Counted from the stretch's first letter, positions 8,017 through 16,984 are shown. The stretch is 64,000 bases of DNA from Microbacterium nymphoidis (GCF_021044885.1 NZ_JAJNOD010000001.1:1-64000); one strand, 5' to 3'. The notes: a model not told the origin generated them from the sequence alone. Made by a program: numbers and translations.

Positions 8017-8788
8017 GGAGGACCTGCTTGATGCGCTCGATCGGGTTCTGAGCCGGGGCCTCGTTGTACACGCCAGCCAGCTCCTGGCCGGACAGGGCGT
8101 GGATCGCCGCCATGATCTCATCCGTGGCGAGGCGACGCGCACGCCCCGAGTCGGCGGCACCGTGACGGGTGACGTCGATCGGCTCGCCGAAGCGCACCGT
8201 GATCCGCTCCTTGCGGGAGGGGAACTTCGCTCCCTTCGGCAGGGCCTTGTCCGTCCCGATGAGGCCGACCGGGACCACAGGCGCGCCGGTCTGCAGAGCC
8301 AGGAAGGCGACACCCGTGCGCCCCTTGTACAGGCGCCCGTCCAGCGAACGCGTGCCCTCCGGATAGAGGGCGACCGCACGGCCCTGGTCGAGGATCTGTC
8401 GCTGCTGATCCAGCGCGTCCAGCGCCGCCTGGCCCGCGCCGCGTCGCACGGGGATTGCCCCGATGGAGGTGAAGAACGTGCGTGATGCCCACCCGCCGAA
8501 TCCCGTGCCGTCGAAGTAACTCGACTTGGCGAGGAAGTGGACGGGGCGTGGAGCGGCGACCGGAATCGCGATCGAGTCGATGAACGAAAGATGGTTGCTC
8601 GCCAGGATCACACCGCCCGAGCGCGGAATGTTCTCGCGACCCTCGATGCGCGGCCGATAGATGAGCCGCGCGATGGGGCCGATGGCCAGCCGCCCGAGGA
8701 AGTACGCACCCCGGTTCATGGTGCCGGCAGAGTCCGTGCGGGTGTCGACTACGGGCGCGTCGGCGTTCTCGGACTCGTGAGAGGTCAT
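8000..8788 (-). CDS. PlsC-like 1-acylglycerol-phosphate acyltransferase
   Basis: 262 aa. The acyltransferase HX4D motif is NHLSFIDS (H66) and the acyl-acceptor motif is PEGTRS (about 143-148), with VPVGLIGTDK further on. It would transfer an acyl chain to lysophosphatidate or a related lysophospholipid at the inner face of the membrane. About 25 poorly conserved residues precede the domain. TAAAAT lies 6 nt before the ATG, so the mRNA is probably leaderless. The last residues (PHERR) and the stop codon are encoded by the final unit of the 17-bp array, so the array has either invaded or grown from this 3' end. Confidence 0.88.
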   Translation of the reverse strand: MTSHESENADAPVVDTRTDSAGTMNRGAYFLGRLAIGPIARLIYRPRIEGRENIPRSGGVILASNHLSFIDSIAIPVAAPRPVHFLAKSSYFDGTGFGGWASRTFFTSIGAIPVRRGAGQAALDALDQQRQILDQGRAVALYPEGTRSLDGRLYKGRTGVAFLALQTGAPVVPVGLIGTDKALPKGAKFPSRKERITVRFGEPIDVTRHGAADSGRARRLATDEIMAAIHALSGQELAGVYNEAPAQNPIERIKQVLPHERR

Positions 8789-8794
8789 TGGGAG

Positions 8795-8800
8795 ATTTTA
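8795..8800 (-). promoter_or_regulatory. -10 box of acyltransferase gene
   Basis: TAAAAT on the minus strand, 6 nt before the ATG at 8788. Confidence 0.6.
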
Positions 8801-8941
8801 ACGCGGCGCGCATTCCGAAGCAGGCATGCCCCGTTGCCCGCGCGCGTCCCGGCAGGGGCTGCTCGAAGCCCGGAGCTCTCAGCAGATCCGTATGGGGATG
8901 CGCGAGAATGAGGAATCCGTCCGAACAAGAGAGGTGCCTTC

Positions 8942-9904
8942 GTGCGCTCACGCCGCCTGTTCCCCCTGATCGCCCTCGGCCTCGCGGCCCTCGCGCTGAC
9001 GTCCTGTGCGGGAACGTCCACGCCCGGCGCCAGTTCGTCCGCGTCAGCCTCGTCGTCGGCCTCCGCCGGGACCGCCGCCGCCACCGACGTCTGCGAGCAG
9101 CCTGCGGCCGAAGGCGACATCTCGAAGTCCGTCACGGTCACCGGCGACGACCTCGCCGCCGCCCCCACCATCACGATCGGTGATGCCACCGTTCCCACCG
9201 AGATCCAGCGCACGGTCGCCGTCGCGGGCACTGGCGACAAGCTCGCCGACGGCGACTATGTGAACTATGCCGTCACGATGTTCGATGCGGCGGGCAAGCA
9301 GACCTCGGACCAGGGCCACGACGGCACCGGCCTGAACGAGCAGCTCACGTCCACCACCGGCATCGGCCAGATCTTCGGCTGCGCGACGGTCGGCAGCCGC
9401 ATCGTGATCACCGCGCCGCAGCAGGACGGCTCCGCCGGCTACTGGGTGTTCGATGTGCTCGGTGCTACTCCCGGCGCCCAGTGGTGCACCGTCTCGGAGG
9501 AGCCCGGGAAGCTGCCTGAGGTGGCATTCGATTCTGCCGGCAAGCCCACCATCACCATCCCGGCCGGCACCGCCGCACCCACCGAGGTGGAGCTGAGCGT
9601 GCTCACCGAGGGCGACGGCGACGTCGTCGGCGAGGGCGACAGCGTGACGGTCGACTACACCGGTGTGAAGTGGTCGGACGGCACCACCTTCGACAGCAGC
9701 TGGGACCGCGGCGAGCCCGCGACCTTCGCCACCACGGGCGTGGTCACCGGATTCAAGCGCGCATTGGAGGGCCAGAAGGTCGGCTCCACCGTGCTCGTCG
9801 CAATGCCGCCCAAGTGCGGCTACGCCGGAACCGGCAACGAGCTCGCGAACGAGACCCTCGTGTTCGTGGTGAAGATCGAGTCCGCCACCCCTGCGGCGGG
9901 CTGA
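8942..9904 (+). CDS. Lipoprotein FKBP-type peptidyl-prolyl isomerase
   Basis: 320 aa. The GTG start is preceded by AGAGAGG. A lipoprotein signal (RSRR, hydrophobic stretch, LTSC lipobox with Cys22) is followed by a Ser/Ala linker. Two FKBP-like domains follow: a divergent one at about 70-185 and a clearer one at about 205-318 (VTVDYTGVKWSDGTTFDSSWDRG, then GFKRALEGQKVGSTVLVAMPP and GYAGTGN). It would act on the outer face of the membrane as a proline isomerase or chaperone for secreted proteins. It is the first of two FKBP genes in the window; the other (55985) is cytosolic. Confidence 0.9.
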   Translation: MRSRRLFPLIALGLAALALTSCAGTSTPGASSSASASSSASAGTAAATDVCEQPAAEGDISKSVTVTGDDLAAAPTITIGDATVPTEIQRTVAVAGTGDKLADGDYVNYAVTMFDAAGKQTSDQGHDGTGLNEQLTSTTGIGQIFGCATVGSRIVITAPQQDGSAGYWVFDVLGATPGAQWCTVSEEPGKLPEVAFDSAGKPTITIPAGTAAPTEVELSVLTEGDGDVVGEGDSVTVDYTGVKWSDGTTFDSSWDRGEPATFATTGVVTGFKRALEGQKVGSTVLVAMPPKCGYAGTGNELANETLVFVVKIESATPAAG

Positions 9905-9921
9905 TCGGCATCTTCCGTGAG

Positions 9922-9952
9922 AGCGCGCCGTCCCGGTCGGGGGCGGCGCGCT
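9922..9952 (+). terminator. Terminator of FKBP lipoprotein gene
   Basis: AGCGCGCCG (9922-9930) pairs with CGGCGCGCT (9944-9952) and the stem extends through CCC/GGG. TCTCGTG follows. It separates the FKBP gene from the dxr promoter. Confidence 0.7.
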
Positions 9953-9979
9953 TCTCGTGGGGCGGGTGGCGTGCCTCGT

Positions 9980-9985
9980 TAGGCT
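9980..9985 (+). promoter_or_regulatory. -10 box of dxr (leaderless)
   Basis: TAGGCT, 6 nt before the ATG of dxr. Confidence 0.6.
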
Positions 9986-9991
9986 GAGGAC

Positions 9992-11074
9992 ATGCGTCGT
10001 ATCCTCATACTCGGCTCCACCGGCTCGATCGGCACGCAGGCACTGGATGTGATCCGGGCCAACCCCGGACGATTCGAGGTCGCGGGGCTCGCGGCCGGGA
10101 CGAATCGGGAGGCCGTCGCGGCGCAGGCGGCCGAGTTCCATGTCGAGCACACCGCGATGGGTGCCGTGGAGGCCGAGCAACTGGTGCGCGATGTCGAGGC
10201 GGACGTCGTGCTCAACGGCATCACCGGCTCGGTTGGCCTGGGACCGACGCTCGCGGCGCTGGAGAGCGGGCGAACGCTGGCGCTGGCCAACAAGGAGTCT
10301 CTGATCGTCGGCGGCGAACTGGTCACCTCCATCGCCGAGCCGGGACAGATCGTCCCGGTCGACTCGGAGCATTCTGCGCTTGCCCAGGCACTGCGCTCGG
10401 GTACGTCCGCGGAGGTCAGGCGCCTGGTCGTCACGGCCTCCGGTGGCCCGTTCCGCGGCCGCGATCGGGCTTCACTCGCGGACGTGACCCCCGCCGAGGC
10501 GCTGGCGCACCCCACCTGGGACATGGGTCGTGTCGTCACGACGAATTCCGCGACCCTGGTGAACAAGGGTCTGGAGGTGATCGAGGCGCACCTGCTCTTC
10601 GACATCCCCTACGACCGGATCGACGTGGTGGTGCACCCGCAGTCGGTCGTCCACTCGATGGTCGAATTCATCGACGGCTCCACGATCGCGCAGGCCTCGC
10701 CGCCCGACATGCGCCTGCCGATCTCGCTCGGCCTCGACTGGCCGCACCGCATCGGGGGAGTCGGTCAGCCGCTGGATTGGACCACCGCGACGAGCTGGAC
10801 GTTCGAACCGCTCGATGACGACGCGTTCCCGGCGGTGCGGCTGGCCAAGCGTGTCGGTCGCGCCGGGGGCACCTTCCCCGCCGTCTTCAACGCCGCCAAT
10901 GAGCAGGCCGTCGATGCGTTTCACCAGGGTCGGTTGCCGTTCCTCGGCATCGTCGAGCTGATCGATCGGGTCGTGGATGCGCATGATGCCCCGGCGGCGC
11001 TCACGCGTGAGTCGCTGGCGGAGGCGGAGGCCTGGGCCCGCCGGACAGCGGATGCCCTCATCGCGAACGCATAG
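9992..11074 (+). CDS. dxr: 1-deoxy-D-xylulose 5-phosphate reductoisomerase
   Basis: 360 aa. It converts DXP to 2-C-methyl-D-erythritol 4-phosphate with NADPH, the second step of the MEP isoprenoid pathway. The N-terminal NADPH loop is [37 protein letters not shown] (metal-binding Asp and Glu), [23 protein letters not shown] and [11 protein letters not shown] follow in the family order. Length and motifs are complete. It is the first gene of the dxr / rip / ispG set often seen together in actinobacteria, here with reverse-strand genes in between. Confidence 0.96.
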   Translation: MRRILILGSTGSIGTQALDVIRANPGRFEVAGLAAGTNREAVAAQAAEFHVEHTAMGAVEAEQLVRDVEADVVLNGITGSVGLGPTLAALESGRTLALANKESLIVGGELVTSIAEPGQIVPVDSEHSALAQALRSGTSAEVRRLVVTASGGPFRGRDRASLADVTPAEALAHPTWDMGRVVTTNSATLVNKGLEVIEAHLLFDIPYDRIDVVVHPQSVVHSMVEFIDGSTIAQASPPDMRLPISLGLDWPHRIGGVGQPLDWTTATSWTFEPLDDDAFPAVRLAKRVGRAGGTFPAVFNAANEQAVDAFHQGRLPFLGIVELIDRVVDAHDAPAALTRESLAEAEAWARRTADALIANA

Positions 11075-11080
11075 TCAGTC

Positions 11081-11137
11081 TCATTGCGCTCACTTGGCTC
11101 CTTCCGCGCCGGGATAGGAGCCAACTGCGCGCAATGA
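11081..11137. terminator. Bidirectional terminator between dxr and murE
   Basis: Two 21-nt arms (11081-11101 and 11117-11137) match at 19 of 21 positions as an inverted repeat around a 15-nt loop. The outer ends TCATTGCGC and GCGCAATGA pair perfectly. It lies between convergent genes. Confidence 0.75.
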
Positions 11138-11143
11138 AACGGG

Positions 11144-12766
11144 TCAGTCGGTGTACGGCACCGGCCAGCGCGGCGCGGGGACCGGCCAGCCGGCATCGCG
11201 CAGGGCGCGGCGCGCGAGCTCGCGCGCGGAGTACGGGGTTCGGACCCCGCGGATGTCGCGGTAATCCTGATGACCGGGACCGGCCCACAGGATCGCGTCG
11301 CCCTCGCCGACCAGCTTGACGGCCTCCACGATCGCCGTCTCGGGCGGTGAGAACTCGTGGATCTCGGCGTCCGGCTGTGCGAGCCGGGCCCCTTCGATCA
11401 GGGTGCGGCGAATGCCGCTCGGCTCCTCGAAGCGCGGGTGGTGGTCGGTGATCACCAGGATGTCGCTGCCCAGCACACCGGCGCGTCCCATGTCGTGACG
11501 CTTGGTGGCGTCACGGTCCCCGTCGGCGCCGAACAGCATCAGCACCTTTCCGGGCGTGACGCGCCGCACGGCCGCGAGAGTCTTCTCGAAGGCATCGGGG
11601 GAGTGCCCGAAGTCGACGTAGACGGCCGGACCACGCTCTCCCGAGACCAGCTCGGTGCGGCCGGGAAGGTACGCGGTGACACCGCCGTCACGATCGAGCG
11701 CTGCAACGATGCGATCCCAGTCGTAGCCGCCCTCCAGCAGCATCACGATCGCGAGACCGGCGTTGGCGGCCATGTGGGGGCCGATCACGGGAACCACGGT
11801 GGTGAGGCTGCGCCCGTCACGCGCGGTGAGGGTGAAGCGGGTGCCGGACTGGCGCTCCTCGACGATGTCCACCACCCAGTCGGCGGCGCGTGCCGCCTCG
11901 GGATCGGGAGCGATCAGGGGGGTGCCGATGGTGACCACCGGAACCCCGGCGCGCTTGACCACCTGCGCTCCCGCGGCGGAATCCAGGCTCACGACCGCGC
12001 GACGGGAACGCTCCGGCGTGAACAGCGGCAGCTTCGCCTCGAAGTACTCGGCCATGTCTGCGTAGTCGTCGAGGTGGTCGTGCGTGAGGTTCGTGAAGCC
12101 CGCGACATCGAACATGAGCCCGTCGACGCGGTGCCGGCTGAGCGCCTGCGCACTGACCTCCACGGCCACGGCCTCCACATGACGCTCACGCATCAGCGCC
12201 AGCAGCGCATGGAACTCGCTGGCCTCGGGCGTCGTGAGGCGGGAGACGATGACCTGTCCGGCGATGTGCCGCTCGGCGGTCGAGGACAGACCCGTGGTGA
12301 CACCGATCTGGCGGAGGATGCCCTCCAGCAGGTGCGACACACTCGTCTTGCCGTTCGTCCCCGTGGTCCCGAACAGGAGGGGGAGCTCGTCGTCGGCACC
12401 GGTGGAATACACCCACGCCGACAGTGCGCCGAGCGTGCCGCGAGGATCGTCGACGACAACGATCGGAAGGCCCGCATCGGCGGCGATCGCCGCACCTTCC
12501 TCGTCGGTGATGATCGCGACGGCGCCCTTCTCCGCTGCGATGGGAGCGAACTCCGCACCGTGCCGGTTGACGCCGCGAATCGCCACGAAGGCCTCGCCGG
12601 GGCGGAGATCGGCGGTGGCGAGGGTGATACCGGTGAGGACCACATCCGCGACGTCTCCGCGAGTGCCGACGCCGAAGCGGTCGGCGAGCTCGCGCAGGGC
12701 GCGGTGCGGCGGGTTCTCCGGGCGGAGGACCGGCGGAAGGTTCGGGGTGGAAATGTCGCTGCTCAT
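11144..12766 (-). CDS. murE: UDP-MurNAc-tripeptide synthetase (Mur ligase)
   Basis: 540 aa. It adds the third (diamino) residue to UDP-MurNAc-L-Ala/Gly-D-Glu in the cytosol using ATP. The P-loop is GTTGTNGKTS (133-142), TTPEASEFH is the family muropeptide loop, and LPGRTELV and YVDFGHSPDAFEK lie in the central domain. The substrate-selecting motif reads DHHPRFEEP (about 441), whereas DAP-adding enzymes have DNPR. The retained Arg but altered Asn fits the Lys/Orn B-type walls of Microbacteriaceae (inference). It stands alone, away from the usual mur/fts cluster. Confidence 0.93.
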   Translation of the reverse strand: MSSDISTPNLPPVLRPENPPHRALRELADRFGVGTRGDVADVVLTGITLATADLRPGEAFVAIRGVNRHGAEFAPIAAEKGAVAIITDEEGAAIAADAGLPIVVVDDPRGTLGALSAWVYSTGADDELPLLFGTTGTNGKTSVSHLLEGILRQIGVTTGLSSTAERHIAGQVIVSRLTTPEASEFHALLALMRERHVEAVAVEVSAQALSRHRVDGLMFDVAGFTNLTHDHLDDYADMAEYFEAKLPLFTPERSRRAVVSLDSAAGAQVVKRAGVPVVTIGTPLIAPDPEAARAADWVVDIVEERQSGTRFTLTARDGRSLTTVVPVIGPHMAANAGLAIVMLLEGGYDWDRIVAALDRDGGVTAYLPGRTELVSGERGPAVYVDFGHSPDAFEKTLAAVRRVTPGKVLMLFGADGDRDATKRHDMGRAGVLGSDILVITDHHPRFEEPSGIRRTLIEGARLAQPDAEIHEFSPPETAIVEAVKLVGEGDAILWAGPGHQDYRDIRGVRTPYSARELARRALRDAGWPVPAPRWPVPYTD

Positions 12767-12916
12767 GGCTCATCCATCATTCCACGCGGGCGCGTTTCGC
12801 GAGGCGGCGCGCCCGATGCGAGACGCATCCTGCACCGAGGCACACACCACTCAGCACGGTGTCGTGAGCTGCGGGCGTCGGGTGGATTCATGAGCCAACT
12901 CAAAGGCAGCGGGCGG

Positions 12917-12922
12917 TAGCCT
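12917..12922 (+). promoter_or_regulatory. -10 box of rip (leaderless)
   Basis: TAGCCT, 6 nt before the GTG at 12929. This supports the GTG as the real start. Confidence 0.55.
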
Positions 12923-12928
12923 CCACAT

Positions 12929-14254
12929 GTGAGCGTCGTCTACTTCATCATCGGTATGGCCGTGATCCTCGTGGGGCTGGCCGTGTCGATCGCGCTGCAC
13001 GAGATCGGCCACCTCGCCCCCGCGAAGCTCTTCAAGGTGCGCGTCGGTCAGTACATGATCGGATTCGGGCCGACCATCTGGTCGCGCCGCTTCGGTGAGA
13101 CCGAGTACGGTTTCAAGCTGCTGCCCCTCGGGGGCTACATCTCGATGGCCGGAATGTATCCGCCTTCTCCGAAGGGAAGCCGGGCGGGGCGGGCCGGTGC
13201 CGGCTTCTTCGCCACCATGGTGCAGGATGCCCGCGCAGCCAACGACGAGACGCTCGACGGCTCCGAAGACCGCACCTTCTATGCGCTTGCGACCTGGAAG
13301 CGCATCACCGTGATGCTCGGCGGTCCGGTGATGAACCTCATCCTCGCGATCGTGCTGTTCACCATCGTGTTCAGCGGGTTCGGTGTGCAGACGGCCACCA
13401 CGACCCTCGCGAGCGTCAGCCAGTGCGTCCAGCAGTCGGATGTCGCCGGAAACACCTGCGCACCCAGCGACCCGGTCGCCCCGGCGGCGCAGGCTGGCCT
13501 CCAGCCGGGCGACACCATCCTCGCCATCGGCGGCACCGCCGTGCACGAGTTCTCGGACGTGTCTGCGATCATCGCCGCATCGGCGGGCAAGCAGCTCGAC
13601 GTCGAGATCCGCCGGGACGGCGCCGAGCAGACGGTCCAGCTCACGCCGCTGCTCACGGAGCGGCCCGTGGTGGGATCCGACGGCAACGTCGAGACCAACA
13701 CCGATGGCACCACGAAGACGCAGCCCGCGGGCTTCATCGGCGTGGTGGCCCAGACCGCGATGGTGCCGCAGCCGCTGTGGGCGGGCCCGCAGCAGGCGAT
13801 GAACAACGTCGGCGCGGTCGCGGGGGTCATGGTCCAGCTGCCGCAGAAGCTCTACGGCACCGCGGTATCGCTCTTCACCGGCGCCGAGCGCGACCCGGAC
13901 GGGCCGATATCGCCCGTCGGGGTCGGCGTCATCGCCGGCGAGGTCGCCGCATCTGACGCGCCGCTGGCCAGTCGCGTGGCGGGCATGCTCAGCCTGGTCG
14001 CCTCACTGAACGTCGCGCTGTTCGTCTTCAACCTCATCCCCCTGCTCCCGCTCGACGGCGGCCACGTGGCCGTTGCTCTCTGGGACGGTCTCAAGCGCAC
14101 GTGGGCGAAGCTGCTGCGCCGCCCGGCGCCGAAGCCGGTCGATGCCACCAAACTTGTTCCGGTGACGTTCGTCGTCGTGGTGTTCCTGATTGCGATGGGT
14201 GCGCTGCTGGTCGTCACCGATGTGGTGAACCCGATCAGCATCCTCGGAGGCTGA
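12929..14254 (+). CDS. rseP: RIP site-2 protease (RseP/Rip1 family)
   Basis: 441 aa intramembrane zinc metalloprotease. The first membrane helix carries HEIGH (24-28). A PDZ domain lies at about 175-255 (AAQAGLQPGDTILAIGGTAV). The second metal motif is in LIPLLPLDGGHV (about 372-383), followed by a last helix near the C-terminus. The family cleaves membrane-bound anti-sigma factors and other single-pass proteins; substrates here are unknown. In actinobacteria it usually sits between dxr and ispG, as it does here apart from inserted minus-strand genes. The start is set by the TAGCCT -10 box 6 nt upstream. Confidence 0.94.
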   Translation: MSVVYFIIGMAVILVGLAVSIALHEIGHLAPAKLFKVRVGQYMIGFGPTIWSRRFGETEYGFKLLPLGGYISMAGMYPPSPKGSRAGRAGAGFFATMVQDARAANDETLDGSEDRTFYALATWKRITVMLGGPVMNLILAIVLFTIVFSGFGVQTATTTLASVSQCVQQSDVAGNTCAPSDPVAPAAQAGLQPGDTILAIGGTAVHEFSDVSAIIAASAGKQLDVEIRRDGAEQTVQLTPLLTERPVVGSDGNVETNTDGTTKTQPAGFIGVVAQTAMVPQPLWAGPQQAMNNVGAVAGVMVQLPQKLYGTAVSLFTGAERDPDGPISPVGVGVIAGEVAASDAPLASRVAGMLSLVASLNVALFVFNLIPLLPLDGGHVAVALWDGLKRTWAKLLRRPAPKPVDATKLVPVTFVVVVFLIAMGALLVVTDVVNPISILGG

Positions 14255-14323
14255 GGCTCCCACCCACTTGGCGCCTGGTGCGTGCCCCGGGGCGCGGCCA
14301 GGGCGGTGTGCGGCCCGTGCTGT

Positions 14324-14435
14324 GGTCTCACCATCCGCGCCGAGCAGTCATCCGCTCGACAATTCCTGAGACCGCTCGGGGCTCCGGTCTCACTTTCGGT
14401 ACCACCATCCGGTCGGCGGTGCGGATTGTGAGACC
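14324..14435. repeat. Nested inverted repeats with four GGTCTCA/TGAGACC copies
   Basis: GGTCTCACCATCCGC (14324-14338) is inverted as GCGGATTGTGAGACC (14421-14435). A second, inner hairpin is TGAGACCG (14367-14374) with CGGTCTCA (14385-14392). The 210-bp gap between the convergent rip and DUF3592 genes is therefore a nested, possibly cruciform, element. A terminator function is plausible. Confidence 0.65.
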
Positions 14436-14464
14436 CATGCGACGGGGCCGACCAGCCTCGAGCG

Positions 14465-14917
14465 TCAGCGGCGGCGCGAGCGTGCGACGGGGCTGAGCGC
14501 GACCGCGGCGGCAATGAGTCCTGCGCCGATGACCAGCAGGACGATCGACCCAGCCCAGTCCGCACCACCGCCACCGCTCTCACCCGTGAGCGACACGCGT
14601 CGAGGATCCGCCGTGTCGTACGTCACGGTCAGCGTCTCGCCGACCTGCGGTTCGCTGCCGCGGTGGTTCGCGGTGCCTTCCTCATAGCGGGTTCCGTCCA
14701 CCGTGTACTCGACGGTGGGGAAGTACCGCTTGCCCATTCCAGTGCCCGACGCGTAGTCCACCTGCGTGACGGTCGCCTCGATCGGGGAGGAGGCACGCGA
14801 GGCCTCGACGGCGTCGGCGCCGATCTGAACCCCACCGAACACCAGAGCCGCCAGGCCGATCGCGAGGGAGAGCACCGACCAGGGCCAGCCCCATCCCCGC
14901 GAGCCCTCCCGGGGCAT
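14465..14917 (-). CDS. DUF3592 membrane protein
   Basis: 150 aa. There is one N-terminal and one C-terminal membrane helix. Between them is a small beta-rich domain (ATVTQVDYASG, FPTVEYTVDG, VGETLTVTYDTADPRRV) typical of DUF3592; YDxxxPxxV is its hallmark. The middle part would lie outside the membrane. Its ATG overlaps the stop codon of the anthranilate synthase gene (TGATG), so it is translated from the same mRNA. Whether it has any role in tryptophan supply is unknown; coupling may be incidental. Confidence 0.8.
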   Translation of the reverse strand: MPREGSRGWGWPWSVLSLAIGLAALVFGGVQIGADAVEASRASSPIEATVTQVDYASGTGMGKRYFPTVEYTVDGTRYEEGTANHRGSEPQVGETLTVTYDTADPRRVSLTGESGGGGADWAGSIVLLVIGAGLIAAAVALSPVARSRRR

Positions 14918-16842
14918 CAGGCGAGGGCCTGAGCGACGAGCCGCTCCAGCGTGTGCAGACCGTCCCTGGACAGGATGGACTCGAGGTGCCCTTGCACCGA
15001 CGCCGTCCGGGGGCCGCGCAGCGCGTACACGTCGCCGCGGTCGTCGGCGGAGACCTCCAGATCGCCGACGGCGGTGGTGCCGGGGGAGACGCGGGCGGTG
15101 AAGGTGTTGTAGAAGCCCACCGATGCCGGCTCGCCGAAGACGTCGACCGTCTTCTGGACACCCTGGTGCGGCGAATCGAGCGGGCCGAGGTCGATGCCCA
15201 CCGAGTCGGCGAGGATCTGGTGGCTGAGGCAGACCGCGACCAGAGGCTGATGCGCCGAACGGCGGGCGGTGACGACATCGCGCATGCGCCGGATACGTGC
15301 ACTGGCATCGTCGCGCGGGTCGCCGGGGCCGGGGCCGGCGACGACCAGATCGGCTGCGGCAACCTGCTCGTCGGTGACCTCGTTCCAGGGCACGATCGTG
15401 GCGTTCAGGCCGAGGTGGCGCAGCTGATGCGCGAGCATGGTGGTGAAGCGGTCCTCGGCGTCCACGACCAGGGCGCCGGAACCGGAAAACGGCCCGGCGA
15501 TGGCGTCGTCGGCGCCGTCCTGGGGGTTCATCCAGAACGGCGCGAGGCGGCCGTTTCGCGAGGCGAGGAGCGCGGCGATCTCCGGATCCGCGGCGAGCGA
15601 GATCGGCTCGGGCTGCGGTGCGTCGGGGTCCTCGTCGGCCGCGGTGGTGGGCACGTCCCGGGGGATCGCACCGATCGCACCCAGCACTCCGGCCGCCTTG
15701 CCGTGGGTCTCGCCGACCTCACCGGCGGGATCGGAGTGGCGGACGAGGGTCGCACCCACCGGGACACGCAGACGGCCCTCGACGAGGTACGCGGTGCGGA
15801 TGAGGATCGGCGCGTCGAGGTCGTGGCCACCGTCGTCGTTGGGTGTGAACAGCGCCGCGACGCCGGAGTAATAGCCGCGCGGCGTGCGCTCGTGACGCTG
15901 GATCACCGTGCAGGCATTCTGCATCGGGGAGCCGGTGACGGTCGGGGCGAACATCGTCTCGCGGAGGATCTCGCGCGGGTCCATCCGGCTCGTACCCCGG
16001 AGCATGTACTCCGTGTGCGTGAGCCGCGACATCTCCTTGAGGTGCGGGCCGGTGATGCGTCCGCCATCGCTGCAGACGGCCGACATCATCTTGAGCTCTT
16101 CGTCCACCACCATGAACAGCTCCTCGGTCTCCTTCGTGGAGCGGAGGAATTCGCTGAGGGACTCCTTGGTGGCGCCGCCCGCCGGGTGGCGGAACGTACC
16201 CGAGATGGGGTTCATGGTCACCACGCCACCCTGCGCGGAGACGTGTGCCTCCGGGCTGGCGCCGACGGCGACGTGGCCCTCGGTGACGACGGCGAAGGTC
16301 CAGTAGGCGCCTCGCTCGTGTTCGAGCAGGGCGCGGAACCAGGTGAGCGCGGCCACGCGGGGATCGGTGTCGACACCGGCGACATAGTCACGGCGGATCA
16401 CGAAGTTGGCGCCCTCGCCGCGGCCGATCTCATCGCGGATGACCGTGCGGACGATCTCGGCGTACTCGTCGTCCGAGATGTCGAAACCGGCGTCGGTCAG
16501 GGGGACGGGCGTTGTCGGAAGCTCGGCGATGAGCTCTGCCCGAGGCACGCGGACGTGCTCATCGATCACGAGGGTGCGAAGCGGTGCATCGTCGTCGTGG
16601 GCGGAGAAGCCCCGCTCGCGCACCTGACGGTAGGGCACCAGCGCGAACACCTCGCGGGGCGTGCCGTCCACCACCAGCGGGATGTCCGAGAGCAGGTCGA
16701 CGTCGGACACCTCGCCGGTGAGGATCTCCACATCCGGTGAGCCCTGGCGGGCGAGCAGCACGAAGGCGCCGGATGCCGGAATCGCCGACTCGTGCTCGGC
16801 TTCCACGGACGGATCGGTCTCGGGCGTCAGCGACCCGGTCAT
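14917..16842 (-). CDS. trpEG: Fused anthranilate synthase (PhzE-like, TrpE-TrpG)
   Basis: 641 aa from the ATG at 16842, which has AGGAG 5 nt upstream; further upstream in-frame codons run through the attenuator. The N-terminal chorismate-binding domain (about 30-420) has NFVIRRDY, NPISGTFRHPAGG, ELKMMSAVCSDGGRITGPHLKEM and TMFAPTVTGSPMQNAC. The C-terminal glutamine amidotransferase domain has AGPGPGDPRD, the nucleophile loop VAVCLSHQIL, and SVQGHLESIL with the catalytic His and Glu. CLSHQ rather than CLGHQ is typical of PhzE-type proteins. It would make anthranilate (or aminodeoxyisochorismate) from chorismate and Gln. The trp attenuator upstream points to tryptophan synthesis rather than phenazines, and no phenazine genes are nearby. 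Confidence 0.9.
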   Translation of the reverse strand: MTGSLTPETDPSVEAEHESAIPASGAFVLLARQGSPDVEILTGEVSDVDLLSDIPLVVDGTPREVFALVPYRQVRERGFSAHDDDAPLRTLVIDEHVRVPRAELIAELPTTPVPLTDAGFDISDDEYAEIVRTVIRDEIGRGEGANFVIRRDYVAGVDTDPRVAALTWFRALLEHERGAYWTFAVVTEGHVAVGASPEAHVSAQGGVVTMNPISGTFRHPAGGATKESLSEFLRSTKETEELFMVVDEELKMMSAVCSDGGRITGPHLKEMSRLTHTEYMLRGTSRMDPREILRETMFAPTVTGSPMQNACTVIQRHERTPRGYYSGVAALFTPNDDGGHDLDAPILIRTAYLVEGRLRVPVGATLVRHSDPAGEVGETHGKAAGVLGAIGAIPRDVPTTAADEDPDAPQPEPISLAADPEIAALLASRNGRLAPFWMNPQDGADDAIAGPFSGSGALVVDAEDRFTTMLAHQLRHLGLNATIVPWNEVTDEQVAAADLVVAGPGPGDPRDDASARIRRMRDVVTARRSAHQPLVAVCLSHQILADSVGIDLGPLDSPHQGVQKTVDVFGEPASVGFYNTFTARVSPGTTAVGDLEVSADDRGDVYALRGPRTASVQGHLESILSRDGLHTLERLVAQALA

Positions 16843-16891
16843 GTGTTCTCCTGTTCGGGGCGGAGTCTGATTCGAGGGCTCGAAACAAGAA

Positions 16892-16953
16892 AGACCGCCC
16901 ATTGCGGGGCGGTCTGGAATCGTGGCTACGCGAAACACCGCCTCAGGAGGCGG
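16892..16953 (-). promoter_or_regulatory. Tryptophan attenuator (four-segment RNA switch)
   Basis: In transcript order, segment 1 (CCGCCT, 16953-16948) directly follows the Trp codons of the leader peptide. Segment 2 (AGGCGGT, 16943-16937) can pair with segment 1. Segment 3 (AGACCGCCC, 16915-16907) can pair through ACCGCC with GGCGGT of segment 2, or fully with segment 4 (GGGCGGTCT, 16900-16892). The 3:4 hairpin is followed by TTCTTGTTT, an intrinsic terminator. A ribosome stalled at the two Trp codons would cover segment 1 and free segment 2 to act as antiterminator. This is the classical trp attenuation layout, read directly from the sequence. Confidence 0.85.
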
Positions 16954-16978
16954 GCCACCAGGACTGGTTCGCGTGCAT
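16943..16978 (-). CDS. trpL: trp leader peptide (MHANQSWWPAS)
   Basis: 11 codons plus TGA. Two consecutive TGG codons at positions 7-8 (16960-16955) lie immediately before the first attenuator segment. A TAGGTT -10 box is 6 nt before the ATG, so the peptide mRNA should be leaderless, starting at or beside the AUG. It is too short for normal gene calling. Its role would be to sense charged tRNA-Trp for the downstream anthranilate synthase gene. Confidence 0.85.
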   Translation of the reverse strand: MHANQSWWPAS

Positions 16979-16984
16979 GCGCCG

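Noticed and set aside
14917..16842. Phenazine biosynthesis gene (phzE)
   Set aside because: The protein is PhzE-like, but no other phz gene is present and a trp attenuator precedes it.
16843..16938. N-terminal extension of the anthranilate synthase to 16938
   Set aside because: It would translate through the attenuator terminator; the ATG at 16842 has a clear AGGAG site.
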